DNA from: Variovorax paradoxus
GTDB taxonomy: Bacteria > Pseudomonadota > Gammaproteobacteria > Burkholderiales > Burkholderiaceae_C
Reading direction: 5' to 3'
Assembly (NCBI RefSeq): GCF_024734665.1
Contig: NZ_CP102931.1
Location: forward strand, 5,454,001 to 5,518,000
DNA: 64,000 nt
Positions 18,522 to 28,508 of the stretch are shown here, piece by piece (positions within the stretch are counted from its first letter, which is position 1; each line of letters begins with the position of its first letter). Both the position numbers and the translations under genes were made by a program. The notes beneath the pieces were generated by a model, which saw nothing but the letters and a program-made list of their open reading frames with translations, was not told the DNA's origin and ran no database searches.

Positions 18522-19499
18522 ATGAAATTTCCCTCTCTCGCCCGCGCGGCGGGGCTGGCCGCTGCCGCCCTGCTGGCCGTGTCAGCGGCTGGCGCGCAGT
18601 CGAGCTACCCCGACAAGCCGATGCGCATCATGGTCGGCGCCTCTCCCGGCGGCGGCACCGACATCCTGGCGCGCGTGCTGGCCGACAAGTTCTCGCCCGC
18701 GCTCAAGCAAACCGTGGTGGTCGAGAACCGGCCGGGTGCCTCCAACACCATCGCCGGCGAACTCACGGCCCGCGCGCCAGCCGACGGCGCCACGCTGCTG
18801 CTGGCCACCAACACGGCGCAGGCGGTGGCGCCGCACATCCTCAAGCTCAAGTACGACCCGCTGAAAGACCTGCAGCCCGTGGGCCTGGTGGCCGTAATGC
18901 CCAACGTGCTGGTGGTGTCGGCCAGCTCGCCCTACAAGTCGGTGAAGGACCTGGTCACGGCCATGGCGGCCAAGCCCGGTGGCTTCAAGTACGCCTCGTC
19001 GGGCATCGGCAGCACGCAGCACGTGGGCGGCGAGGCCTTCAACCTGGCCACCGGCATGAAGTCGATTCACGTGCCCTACAAGGGCAGCTCGCAGGCGCAC
19101 ATCGACATCATCGCGGGCGAAGTCGACATGATGTTCGACAGCACCTCCTCGGCCATGGGCCAGATCAAGGCCGGCAAGTTCCGCGCGCTGGCCGTGAGCG
19201 CACCGCAGCGCTCGCCCGAGCTGCCCGACGTGCCCACGCTGGCCGAGCAGGGCATCAAGGGTGCCGACGTGTCCACCTGGTACGGCCTCTACGTCACGGC
19301 CGGCACGCCGCGCCCCGCGGTCGAGCGGCTGAGCGCCGAGCTCACGCGCACGCTGAAGCTGGCCGACGTGCAGACGCGCATCAGGGCCTTGGGCGGCGAG
19401 CCCGGCGCGCTTACCGGTGAACCCTTTGCGGCGATGAACAGGCAGGAGTTCGACCACTACGGCCAACTCGTGCGCGACGCCAACATCAAGGCCGAATGA
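18522..19499 (+). CDS. Bug-family (TctC-like) periplasmic solute receptor
   Basis: This 325-residue protein has a Sec signal peptide ending near residue 25 (...LLAVSAAGAQ). The Bug fold is shown by YPDKPMRIMVGASPGGGTD, VVENRPGAS and HVPYKGSSQAHIDIIAGEVD. Bug proteins bind small carboxylates or related metabolites in the periplasm, often without a linked TctAB permease, as here. GCAGGAGACACCCG precedes the ATG. It is followed 43 bases later by the PdxA-like dehydrogenase, so the ligand may feed that enzyme. Confidence 0.92.
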   Translation: MKFPSLARAAGLAAAALLAVSAAGAQSSYPDKPMRIMVGASPGGGTDILARVLADKFSPALKQTVVVENRPGASNTIAGELTARAPADGATLLLATNTAQAVAPHILKLKYDPLKDLQPVGLVAVMPNVLVVSASSPYKSVKDLVTAMAAKPGGFKYASSGIGSTQHVGGEAFNLATGMKSIHVPYKGSSQAHIDIIAGEVDMMFDSTSSAMGQIKAGKFRALAVSAPQRSPELPDVPTLAEQGIKGADVSTWYGLYVTAGTPRPAVERLSAELTRTLKLADVQTRIRALGGEPGALTGEPFAAMNRQEFDHYGQLVRDANIKAE

Positions 19500-19542
19500 G
19501 CCGGCCCGCTCCCTTTTCATTCAACCTGCATCCGAGCACACC

Positions 19543-20604
19543 ATGTCCACCACCACCAAGACCTCGAGCGTGATCTCCGCCAAACCCCGCATCGTCGTTC
19601 TGCTGGGCGACCCCAGCGGCGTCGGTCCCGAAATGGCCGTGAAACTGCTGGGGCGCCAGCGCAACCTGGACGCCGCGCGCGTGCTGCTGATTGCCGACCC
19701 GATCGTGCTGGCCGCCGGCGAGCGCGCGGCGGGCGTGAAGCTGAACCCGCTGCAAGTCGAGAACCTCGATTCGCTGCGCTTCGAGGACGGCCGCCCCAGC
19801 CTGCTCACGCGCGACTGGATGGAGGGCCTTGAGCCGGTGCTGGGCGAATCGAACGAACAGTCCGGCCGAGCCTCGTTCGAGGCGCTGGAGCTGGCCACGC
19901 TGGCGGTGCGGCGCGGGCAGGCTGAAGGCATTCTCTTTGCGCCGCTCAACAAGCATTCGCTGCGCCTGGGCGGCCTCGTGCATGAAGACGAGCTGCGCTA
20001 CATGCAGGAGCGCTTCGCGGTGACGGGCTTCGTCTGCGAGTTCAACCTCACAGGATCGCTCTGGACCTCGCGCGTGACCTCGCACATTCCGCTGAAGGAC
20101 GTGGCGAGCCACATCACTGTGCAAGGTGTGAGCGACGCCGTAAAGATCATCGCGTCGGCGCTGCGTCGCGCGGGCGTGGTGCATCCGCGCATCGCGGTGA
20201 CGGGGCTCAACCCGCATGCGGGCGACGGGGGCTCCATCGGCATGGAAGAAATCGAGATCATCGCGCCCGCTGTCGAGCAACTGCGCGCCGAAGGCTTTGA
20301 TGCGCGCGGCCCGTTCTCGCCCGACACGGTGTTCATCGGCGCGCGGCGCGGCGACGTCGATGCAGTGGTGTCGATGTACCACGACCAGGGCCAGATCGCG
20401 ATGAAGCTCATGGGCTTCGAACAGGGCGTGACGCTGCATGGGGGCCTGCCGGTGCCGGTGGCCACGTCGGCCAGCGGCAGTGCCTTCGACATCGCAGGCC
20501 AGGGCATCGCGAAGATCGAAGGGCTGCAGCAGGCCTTCGACCTGTGCGTGCGCATGGCGAGCGGCGCGCCGGCGCGCACGGCCGCTCAGGCAGTCGCTGC
20601 GTGA
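19543..20604 (+). CDS. PdxA-family 4-phosphate/hydroxy-acid dehydrogenase (catabolic PdxA2-like)
   Basis: This 353-residue NAD-dependent oxidative decarboxylase has GDPSGVGPE near residue 22. The three metal-binding His are at ~181 (TSHIPL), ~225 (NPHAGDGG) and ~280 (YHDQG). Biosynthetic PdxA makes the pyridoxal precursor from 4-phosphohydroxythreonine. Copies next to LysR and Bug genes, as here, usually belong to catabolic groups (threonate/erythronate 4-phosphate or dihydrodiol-acid dehydrogenases). I see no kinase partner nearby, so the substrate is uncertain. Confidence 0.85.
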   Translation: MSTTTKTSSVISAKPRIVVLLGDPSGVGPEMAVKLLGRQRNLDAARVLLIADPIVLAAGERAAGVKLNPLQVENLDSLRFEDGRPSLLTRDWMEGLEPVLGESNEQSGRASFEALELATLAVRRGQAEGILFAPLNKHSLRLGGLVHEDELRYMQERFAVTGFVCEFNLTGSLWTSRVTSHIPLKDVASHITVQGVSDAVKIIASALRRAGVVHPRIAVTGLNPHAGDGGSIGMEEIEIIAPAVEQLRAEGFDARGPFSPDTVFIGARRGDVDAVVSMYHDQGQIAMKLMGFEQGVTLHGGLPVPVATSASGSAFDIAGQGIAKIEGLQQAFDLCVRMASGAPARTAAQAVAA

Positions 20605-20623
20605 GTCTCTCGGCAGGACCAAA

Positions 20624-20656
20624 CAAAAAGGGCCGCTTGCGCGGCCCTTCTTTTTG
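20624..20656. terminator. Bidirectional intrinsic terminator between pdxA-like gene and DUF805 gene
   Basis: GGGCCGC (20630-20636), loop TTGC, GCGGCCC (20641-20647) is flanked by AAAAA on the left and TTCTTTTT on the right. It can end both convergent transcripts. Confidence 0.9.
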
Positions 20657-20661
20657 AAAAC

Positions 20662-20994
20662 TCAGGCGGTTGGCGGTTCGCCGTAGCTGTTGGACTCGGG
20701 CTGCGTCGGCTGCACGTAGAAGTAGATCAGCACGAGGTTGACGAGCGGAATGAGCGCCAGCAACAGGAACCAGCCGCTCTTGCCGATGTCATGCAGGCGG
20801 CGCGCTCCCACGGCCAGCGCGGGCAGCAGCAGGGCCAGGGCCGCGATGCCGTACACGAACCGATGGATCAGGCTTGCCACGATGAGAATGACCAGCTGTC
20901 CAAGTACGAACCACCAGAACTCCGAGCGCGAGGCGCGCCCGCTGAAATCCACGTACTTGTTCAGACAGGTCTTGACCGCTGTTTGAAAATTCAT
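20662..20994 (-). CDS. DUF805 inner-membrane protein
   Basis: This 110-residue protein has three to four membrane helices. The family start FSGRASRSEFWWFVL is followed by LVILIVASLIHRFVYGIAALALLL, RRLHDIGKSGWFLLL and LVNLVLIYF. DUF805 (YhaH-like) proteins are small inner-membrane proteins of unknown role. An AGGAG ribosome-binding site lies just before the start. It is a single gene. The 139 bases upstream towards pgi show no further gene. Confidence 0.88.
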   Translation of the reverse strand: MNFQTAVKTCLNKYVDFSGRASRSEFWWFVLGQLVILIVASLIHRFVYGIAALALLLPALAVGARRLHDIGKSGWFLLLALIPLVNLVLIYFYVQPTQPESNSYGEPPTA

Positions 20995-21133
20995 TGATCG
21001 ACTCCTCTTGATTGGTCCCAGGGAAATTTCCCCGGGCCATCATATAGATGCGTCTTTCAACGGCAAACTCGGCTAGAAGCGATAGCCGGCCTGCAAACAA
21101 ATGGGTTATGAATTGGCTTGCAAGCGGCCCAAT

Positions 21134-22687
21134 TCAGCTGCCCAGCCGCTTCAGCAGGCCCGCGGTCGATGCATCGAGCCCCATGACATCGCCCGATGCG
21201 AGGCGCGGTTCGATGTCCTTTGCAAGCACCTTGCCGAGCTCCACGCCCCACTGGTCGAAGCTGTTGATGCCCCACAGCGCGCCGCTGGTGAACACGCGGT
21301 GCTCGTACATCGCGAGGAAGGCACCCAGCGATTCAGGCGTGAGCTTCTCGAACACGAAGAAGGTGCTCGGCCGGTTGCCCGGAAAGTTCTTGTGGCCGCC
21401 CTCGTCGAGCTTGCCCACCATCAGCGCCTGTGCCTGCGCGAGCGCATTGGCCAGCAGCTTGGGGTGATGGCCTTCGAGGTCGTGCGAGGCATCGCGCACC
21501 GCCACGAATTCGAGCGGGATCACGTCGGTGCCCTGGTGCAGCATCTGGAAGTAGGCGTGCTGCCCGTTGGTGCCGGGCTCGCCCCACAGCACAGGCGAAG
21601 TGCCGAAGGCCACGGGCTTGCCGCTGGCATCGACCTGCTTGCCGTTGCTTTCCATCTCCAGCTGCTGCAGGTAGGCCGGCACGCGCTTCAGCGCGCTGTG
21701 GTACGGCGCGATGCTGCGGCTCGTGAACTTGTGGAAGTTGCGATACCAGACGTCGAGCAGGCCCAGCCGCACCGGCAGGTTCTGCGCGAGCGGCGCGGTA
21801 CGGAAGTGCTCGTCCATTGCGTGCGCGCCCGCCAGCAGCCGGCGGAAGCCGTCGGCGCCAATGGCCAGCGCAATCGGCAGGCCGATGGCCGACCACAGCG
21901 AATAGCGCCCGCCCACCCAATCCCAGAAGCCGAAGGTGGTGTCGATGCCGAACTTCTTCGCCGCTTCCACATTGGTGGTGAGCGCCGCGAAGTGGCCTGC
22001 GATGTCGGTGCCGCCCGATTGCTCGTACCAGCGCTTGGCAGAAAGCGCATTGGTCATCGTCTCGGCCGTGGTGAAGGTCTTCGAGGCAATGAGGAACAGC
22101 GTGTGCTCGGGCGCGAGGCCCTGCAGCACGCCCGCCAGCTCATGGCCGTCGACGTTCGAGACGAAGTGAAAGCGCTTGCCCGGCGCGGCGAACTCGGCCA
22201 GCGCCAGCACCGCCATCTGGGGGCCGAGGTCAGAGCCGCCGATGCCGATGTTGACCACGTCGGTGATCGTGTGGTCGGCGCGCACCTTCTCGGCATAGGC
22301 CAGCATCGCGTCGAGCGTGGCGTGCACTTCGCGCAGCTCGTGCGCCGTCTTCGGACCGGTCGGCGCGTCGGCCGGCGCGCGCAGCAGCGTGTGCAGCACG
22401 GCGCGGTCTTCGGTGTTGTTGATGTGCTCGCCGGCGAACATGGCGTCGCGGTGCGCCTCGAGGCCGCATTCGCGGGCCAGCTCGAGCAGCAGCTCTTCGG
22501 TGCGCGCGTCGATCAGGTTCTTCGACAGGTCGGCGAAGACATACGGCGCCTCCTGGCTGAAGCGCGCGAAGCGGCCCGCGTCGTCCACGAAGGCATGGCG
22601 CACGTCGAACTGGCGGCCTGCGGTTTCGAAGGCGGCCTGCAGTTGCGCCCAGGCCGGCGCGCGATCGCATCGAAGGGTCATGGCCAT
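21134..22687 (-). CDS. pgi: Glucose-6-phosphate isomerase
   Basis: This cytosolic enzyme interconverts glucose 6-phosphate and fructose 6-phosphate. The 517 residues are slightly shorter than the E. coli enzyme. Active-site blocks are GIGGSDLGPQMA, ASKTFTTAETMTNA (phosphate site), GGRYSLWSAIG, the WGEPGTNGQH and LEGHHP region, and the family signature ending SFDQWGVELGKVLA. The start MAMTLRCD at 22687 lies 2 bases past the tal stop; the longer open frame upstream overlaps tal. tal-pgi form one unit, linking the pentose phosphate pathway to the fructose 6-phosphate pool. Confidence 0.96.
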   Translation of the reverse strand: MAMTLRCDRAPAWAQLQAAFETAGRQFDVRHAFVDDAGRFARFSQEAPYVFADLSKNLIDARTEELLLELARECGLEAHRDAMFAGEHINNTEDRAVLHTLLRAPADAPTGPKTAHELREVHATLDAMLAYAEKVRADHTITDVVNIGIGGSDLGPQMAVLALAEFAAPGKRFHFVSNVDGHELAGVLQGLAPEHTLFLIASKTFTTAETMTNALSAKRWYEQSGGTDIAGHFAALTTNVEAAKKFGIDTTFGFWDWVGGRYSLWSAIGLPIALAIGADGFRRLLAGAHAMDEHFRTAPLAQNLPVRLGLLDVWYRNFHKFTSRSIAPYHSALKRVPAYLQQLEMESNGKQVDASGKPVAFGTSPVLWGEPGTNGQHAYFQMLHQGTDVIPLEFVAVRDASHDLEGHHPKLLANALAQAQALMVGKLDEGGHKNFPGNRPSTFFVFEKLTPESLGAFLAMYEHRVFTSGALWGINSFDQWGVELGKVLAKDIEPRLASGDVMGLDASTAGLLKRLGS

Positions 22688-22689
22688 GT

Positions 22690-23646
22690 TTACTTGCCGC
22701 TTTCCTGCATGAGCTTTTCGAGCTTCACGGCATCGGCCGCAAAGGCGCGGATGCCTTCGGCGAGCTTCTCGGTGGCCATGGCGTCTTCGTTCAGCGCAAA
22801 GCGGAAGCCCGCCTCGTCGTAGCTGACCTTGGCGACGTCGCCGCCGGCTGCCGCCTTTGCGTCGAGCGCGTGCTGCAGCGGCTCGTTGTTGGCGGCCAGC
22901 TCGGCCAGCAGCTCGGGGCTGATGGTCAGCAGGTCGCAGCCGGCGAGCGCCTGGATCTGTCCCACATTGCGGAAGCTCGCGCCCATGACTTCGGTCTTGA
23001 TGCCGTGCTGCTTGTAGTAGTTGAAGATTTCGCGCACCGACTTCACGCCGGGGTCGTTCGCGCCGGCGCTCGCGGCTTCGTCCCACTTGGCGCCGGCCGA
23101 CTTCTTGTACCAGTCGTAGATGCGCCCCACGAAGGGCGAGATGAGCTGCACGCCGGCTGCGCCGCAGGCCACGGCCTGCGCGAACGAGAACAGCAGCGTG
23201 AGGTTGGTGCGAATGCCCTTCTGCTCCAGGGCACGCGCCGCCTCGATGCCTTCCCAGGTGGAGGCCACCTTGATGAGCAGGCGCTTTTCGGTGTCGATGC
23301 CTTCGGCCTTGTAGAGCGCCACGATGCGCTCGCCGCGCGCAATGGTCGCGGCCGTGTCGAAGGAAAGGCGGGCGTCGACTTCAGTGGACACGCGGCCCGG
23401 GATGATCGAGAGGATTTCGGTGCCGAAGCGCACCAGCAGGCGGTCGATGACCTCGTCGAGCGGCTTGCCCGCGTGCTTCTTCACGGTCTCGTCGAGCAGC
23501 GGCCGGTATTCGGGCTTCTGCACGGCCTTGAGGATCAGCGAGGGATTGGTAGTCGCGTCCTGTGGCTTGGAAACGCTGAGCTGCTTGAAGTCACCGGTGT
23601 CGGCGACGACGGTGGTCCATTGGCGGAGGGCATCGAGTTGGTTCAT
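22690..23646 (-). CDS. tal: Transaldolase (TalB type)
   Basis: This 318-residue enzyme transfers dihydroxyacetone units between sugar phosphates in the non-oxidative pentose phosphate pathway. The start [20 protein letters not shown] aligns with E. coli TalB; a start 13 codons upstream is possible but extends beyond the family. [10 protein letters not shown] is the first conserved block. The Schiff-base Lys126 is in [13 protein letters not shown], with the [11 protein letters not shown] strand after it. It is cotranscribed with pgi and is distinct from the short FSA-like protein of the polyol operon. Confidence 0.96.
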   Translation of the reverse strand: MNQLDALRQWTTVVADTGDFKQLSVSKPQDATTNPSLILKAVQKPEYRPLLDETVKKHAGKPLDEVIDRLLVRFGTEILSIIPGRVSTEVDARLSFDTAATIARGERIVALYKAEGIDTEKRLLIKVASTWEGIEAARALEQKGIRTNLTLLFSFAQAVACGAAGVQLISPFVGRIYDWYKKSAGAKWDEAASAGANDPGVKSVREIFNYYKQHGIKTEVMGASFRNVGQIQALAGCDLLTISPELLAELAANNEPLQHALDAKAAAGGDVAKVSYDEAGFRFALNEDAMATEKLAEGIRAFAADAVKLEKLMQESGK

Positions 23647-23888
23647 GAAATCATTATCCAGTGCGGGTTGTGACAAGTCCTGCACGCAGTTGCGCGTCGG
23701 CCGATGTTTTCATGCGCACCGTAGCACGGGTTTTCACGCGGCTCCATCGGCCTGATGCCCGTGTGGTTGTCGCCGCTGTCCGGCCTCCCCGCCCTACACC
23801 GCCTGTGGTCCGTGGCTGACGGGCGCGTGCCCTGCCCTTGGCTAGCCTGAGTTTTACGCCGAATGTCTTCATCCCTCAGGAGTGCCTC

Positions 23889-24557
23889 ATGACCCCTCGC
23901 ACGCGCGCCGACGCCACCACCGGCCGGCCTTTCGACGACCGCCGCACCAGTAGTGCGATCGGCGCAATGGCCACGGCCTTCGTCGTGGGCGGCGTGGCCA
24001 CCTGGTTCGCCATGGACGCGGCGCGCACCGCACGCGCCCGGCCAGCCGGCCCTGCCGACGGCGCACCGCTGATGCGCGCGCCGCTGCAGGTGGTGGCGCC
24101 GGTCGATCTGCAGCGCTATGCGGGCATCTGGCACGAGCAAGCCCGCCTGCCGAACCGCTTCCAGAAACAATGCGCCGGCCCCGTGGTCGCCGAGTACACC
24201 CCGCAGCCTGGGGGCACCGTGCAGGTGCTCAATCGCTGCGTGCGGGAAGACGGCAACTTCGACGAGGCCATCGGTGCTGCCCGCGTGGTGCCGGTGGCAG
24301 GCCAGCCAGGCGCGGGCCGCCTCCAGGTGCGCTTTGCGCCAGCGTGGCTCGGCTGGCTGCCGATGGTCTGGGGTGACTACTGGATCCTGAAGCTCGACCG
24401 CGACTATCAGGTTTCGCTGGTCGGCACGCCCGACCGCCAATACCTGTGGGTGCTATCGCGCGCGCCGCGCCTGGACGAGGCCGTGCTGCGCGCGGAGCTG
24501 GACTACGCCCGCAGCCTGGGGTTCGACACCGACAAGGTGGTGCTCACCGGCAGGTAG
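23889..24557 (+). CDS. Membrane-anchored lipocalin (Blc-like)
   Basis: This 222-residue protein has one N-terminal hydrophobic segment (IGAMATAFVVGGVATWFAM) and then a bacterial lipocalin barrel starting DLQRYAGIWHEQARLPNRFQ. It keeps conserved Cys-containing strands (QCAGPVVAEY; VLNRCV) and the closing WVLSRAPRLDE. Blc lipocalins bind lyso-lipids or fatty acids at the envelope. Here a transmembrane anchor replaces the usual lipobox, which is somewhat unusual. AGGAG precedes the ATG at 23889. Its 3' end overlaps the convergent HAD gene by 55 bases. Confidence 0.85.
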   Translation: MTPRTRADATTGRPFDDRRTSSAIGAMATAFVVGGVATWFAMDAARTARARPAGPADGAPLMRAPLQVVAPVDLQRYAGIWHEQARLPNRFQKQCAGPVVAEYTPQPGGTVQVLNRCVREDGNFDEAIGAARVVPVAGQPGAGRLQVRFAPAWLGWLPMVWGDYWILKLDRDYQVSLVGTPDRQYLWVLSRAPRLDEAVLRAELDYARSLGFDTDKVVLTGR

Positions 24558-25165
24558 CGCTGCAGCTGCGACGGCAGCACGGCCGGCGCGGTGCAATGAA
24601 TGGCGTGCCAGCCGAAGGCACGCGCCGCCTCCACGTTGGCGGCCGAATCGTCGATGAACACGGTCTGTGCCGGGTCGAGGCGGTAGCGCATCGCCAGCAC
24701 TTCGTAGATCTCGCGCTCGGGCTTGAGGAACTTCACGTCACCCGAGAACACGCCACCGTCGAAGCGCTGCATGAATGTGTGCCGGCGCTCGATGGCGCGG
24801 GCGTACGGTGCGGGCATGTTCGACAGGTAGTACAGGCGCAGCGGCTGGCCGGCTTCGCGGTGGGCGATCAGCTGTTCGAGCATGTCGACCGTGACGCCGA
24901 TCGGCTCCAGCCGCTCGCCCAGCCCTTCGAGCATGGCGTGAAGCGGCCCGGCCGGCAGCGACAGCCGCGCCGTCATGCGGGCGATGGCGTCGTCCAGCGT
25001 GCGGGTGCCGCAGTCGAAACCCGTCCAGTCGTCGTGATGGAAAAGCGCCCTGCCCAGGGCCGCCGCAGCGGCTTCAGTGGGTGCGTGTTGGGCGAGATGG
25101 GCCTGTACCAGCCGTGTGGGCTCCCATGCGAACAGCACGGCGCCCAAGTCGAAAACCACGTTCAT
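24503..25165 (-). CDS. HAD-superfamily hydrolase (YihX-like phosphatase)
   Basis: The protein has 220 residues. Motif I is VVFDLGAVLF, where Gly replaces the second Asp, as in YihX-type sugar phosphatases. Motif II is YYLSNMP, motif III the Lys in KFLKPEREIY and motif IV VFIDDSAANVEAA. A helical cap lies between I and II. YihX of E. coli removes phosphate from glucose 1-phosphate. That is a guess here, although the sugar-phosphate neighbourhood (pgi, tal, zwf) is in keeping. It lies 12 bases upstream of the ABC ATPase gene stop on the same strand. Confidence 0.85.
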   Translation of the reverse strand: MNVVFDLGAVLFAWEPTRLVQAHLAQHAPTEAAAAALGRALFHHDDWTGFDCGTRTLDDAIARMTARLSLPAGPLHAMLEGLGERLEPIGVTVDMLEQLIAHREAGQPLRLYYLSNMPAPYARAIERRHTFMQRFDGGVFSGDVKFLKPEREIYEVLAMRYRLDPAQTVFIDDSAANVEAARAFGWHAIHCTAPAVLPSQLQRYLPVSTTLSVSNPRLRA

Positions 25166-25177
25166 GGCGCCATTGTT

Positions 25178-26230
<1,053 letters not shown>

Positions 26231-26246
26231 GTCTGGTTCTCTCGTT

Positions 26247-28508
26247 TCAATGCACGGGCGCGGGCACAACCGGCACACCCGCCTTGCGCCGCCCAAGCTT
26301 GCGCTCCCCGACCACCCACTGCACCAGCGCAATGGCCAGCGACATCAGGATCATGAGCACCGTGCAGTACGCCAGCGCGATGCCGTAGTCGCCGTTGCCG
26401 ACGCGGCCGATGATGTAGGTGGTGGCCAGCTCGTTCTCCGCCGTGACCAGGAAGATCACCGCGCTCACCGTCGTCATGGCACGCACGAAGCTGTAGACCA
26501 GCGCGGCCACCAGCGCGGGTTTGAGCAGCGGCAGCACCACCTTGAAGAGCGTCTGCGAGGTCGAGGCGCGCAGCATCAGCGAGGCCTCGTCGAGCGAGCG
26601 GTCCAGCTGCTTGAAGGCGGCCGTGCCAGCCCGCACGCCCACCGGCAGGTTCCGGAACATGAAGCACAGCACAATGATGAGCCCCGTGCCCGTGAGCTCG
26701 AAAGGCGGCACGTTGAAAGCCAGGATGTAGCTCACGCCCAGCACCGTGCCCGGAATGGCAAAGGCCAGCAGCGCACCGAACTCGAACAGCCCCTGCCCCC
26801 TGAACTCGTTGCGCGCCAGCAGCCACGCAATCAGCAGGCCCAGCGCCGCGGTAATGGGCGCCGAGATGCCCGCCAGCTTGAGTGTGGTGATCAGCGAGTT
26901 CCACGCCGTGCCAGCCCACACCAGCCCGAACTGCCCCCACTCCAGCGCAAACGCGTTCTTGAAGTGGTTCAGCGTGAAGCTGTAGTCGCGTCCCCAGGTC
27001 TGCACGAAGCCGCCCGCGAAGGCGAACAGGTACACCACGGCGGTAAACGCGATCCACGGCAAGGCAATGCAGTAGATGGTGCGGCGCACGCCGTCGGGCA
27101 GCGCCATCGCGATGCCGGCATCGCCCTTGCCGCTCACGGTGGTGTAGTTCTGCTTGCCCAGCACGCCGCGCTGCAGCGCGAATACGCCGAGCGCGAACAG
27201 CGTGAGCACCCAGGCCAGCGAGGCCGCACGGCCCTGGTCGTACTGCGCGCCGACGATGGCAAAGAAGATATCGGTCGACAGCACCGAGAACTGCCCGCCC
27301 ACCACCACCGGGTTGCCGAAGTCGGCAATGCTCTCGATGAAGCCCACCAGGAAGGCGTTGGCCAGCCCCGGCTTCAAGAGCGGCAGTGTGATGGTGAAGA
27401 AGGTGCGGCGGCGGTCGGCGCGCAGCATCTGCGCGGCTTCCTCGAGGCTGGGCGCAATGCCCTGCACCACGCCGCGCATGATCATGAAGGCGATGGGCGT
27501 GAACGCGAACAGCTGCGCCACCAGCACGCCCGGCATGCCGTAGAACCAGCGCGTGGGCTCGATGCCGAACACGTTCTCCAGCACCTGGTTGACGATGCCG
27601 GCGCGGCCGAACAGCAAGATGAGCCCGAGGCCCACCACGAAGGGCGGCGTGATGATCGGCAGCAACGCCAGCACCCGCAGCGCGCCCTGCCCGCGCTTGC
27701 TGCCGCGCTCGGCCATCAGCGCCATCAGCGTGCCGAGGAAGGTGGTGCCGGCAGCCGTGAGCAGGGCCAGTACCAGCGTGTTCCACGCCACGCCGCAGCG
27801 CACGCCGCCGGAGAGGCAGCCAAGGCCCCAGATGCGCTCGGTGAACACGCGCGCGACGAACGCGGTGATCGACCACTGCCCGTCCTCATTGAAGAACGCA
27901 CCGGACAACGCCTTGCTCACCGGATAGGCAATGAACAGCGCCATCAGCACGCCGCAGCCGATGACCGCGGCGGACACGAACAGGTCGCCCTTGAAGAGAC
28001 CCAGCCGCGCAATGCCGAAGGCCGCCAGCAGCACCAGCGCGGTGAGCGCCACGAAGCCGCCCGCGCCGATGCCGAACTGGTTGATGGCCAGCTCGCCGAA
28101 CTGCGCGTTGAGCGCCGCAAAGCTCCAGCCCCGCGCGCCGATGGCAAAGCCCGTGACGGCAAGCCCGATGGCACCGATCGCGCCGCCCGCCAGCAACCAG
28201 CGCCCTTGTGCCCGCCCCGCCGGCAGCCACGCGCCCACGGCGCACATCACCAGCCCCGCAAGGCCGATGAAGAGCCAGCTGCGGCCCTGCGTAGCCGCCT
28301 GCATCAGGCCGTTGGCGCCCTCCGCCTGGCCGAAAACCTGCGGAACGGCTTCGTACCAGGTGGCATCCTGAATCGCATACCAGGGCAGCAGCAGGTACGC
28401 CGCAAAGCCCAGCGCGACCCACGCCCAGATCCAGCGCCGCGAGCGCCGGATGGCAGCCAGCGACGCCGGATTGACCGGCGCGCTTTCAGCGACTGAACGC
28501 GCTTCCAC
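26247..28508 (-). CDS. Fused ABC permease with two BPD domains, FbpB/AfuB type
   Basis: The 753-residue membrane protein contains two binding-protein-dependent permease modules in one chain. The first EAA-like loop is EEAAQMLRADRRRTFFTITL. The second is DEASLMLRASTSQTLFKVVL. The first ~190 residues are an extra region of about five helices before the first module (WIWAWVALGFAAYLLLPWYA ...), longer than in classical FbpB. A long fused permease of this kind is found in AfuB. It is the middle gene of the operon. Confidence 0.9.
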   Translation of the reverse strand: MEARSVAESAPVNPASLAAIRRSRRWIWAWVALGFAAYLLLPWYAIQDATWYEAVPQVFGQAEGANGLMQAATQGRSWLFIGLAGLVMCAVGAWLPAGRAQGRWLLAGGAIGAIGLAVTGFAIGARGWSFAALNAQFGELAINQFGIGAGGFVALTALVLLAAFGIARLGLFKGDLFVSAAVIGCGVLMALFIAYPVSKALSGAFFNEDGQWSITAFVARVFTERIWGLGCLSGGVRCGVAWNTLVLALLTAAGTTFLGTLMALMAERGSKRGQGALRVLALLPIITPPFVVGLGLILLFGRAGIVNQVLENVFGIEPTRWFYGMPGVLVAQLFAFTPIAFMIMRGVVQGIAPSLEEAAQMLRADRRRTFFTITLPLLKPGLANAFLVGFIESIADFGNPVVVGGQFSVLSTDIFFAIVGAQYDQGRAASLAWVLTLFALGVFALQRGVLGKQNYTTVSGKGDAGIAMALPDGVRRTIYCIALPWIAFTAVVYLFAFAGGFVQTWGRDYSFTLNHFKNAFALEWGQFGLVWAGTAWNSLITTLKLAGISAPITAALGLLIAWLLARNEFRGQGLFEFGALLAFAIPGTVLGVSYILAFNVPPFELTGTGLIIVLCFMFRNLPVGVRAGTAAFKQLDRSLDEASLMLRASTSQTLFKVVLPLLKPALVAALVYSFVRAMTTVSAVIFLVTAENELATTYIIGRVGNGDYGIALAYCTVLMILMSLAIALVQWVVGERKLGRRKAGVPVVPAPVH

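Noticed and set aside
22690..23086. Long N-terminal extension of pgi into tal
   Set aside because: The added residues are arginine-rich tal-antiframe translation; the pgi start at 22687 matches the family.
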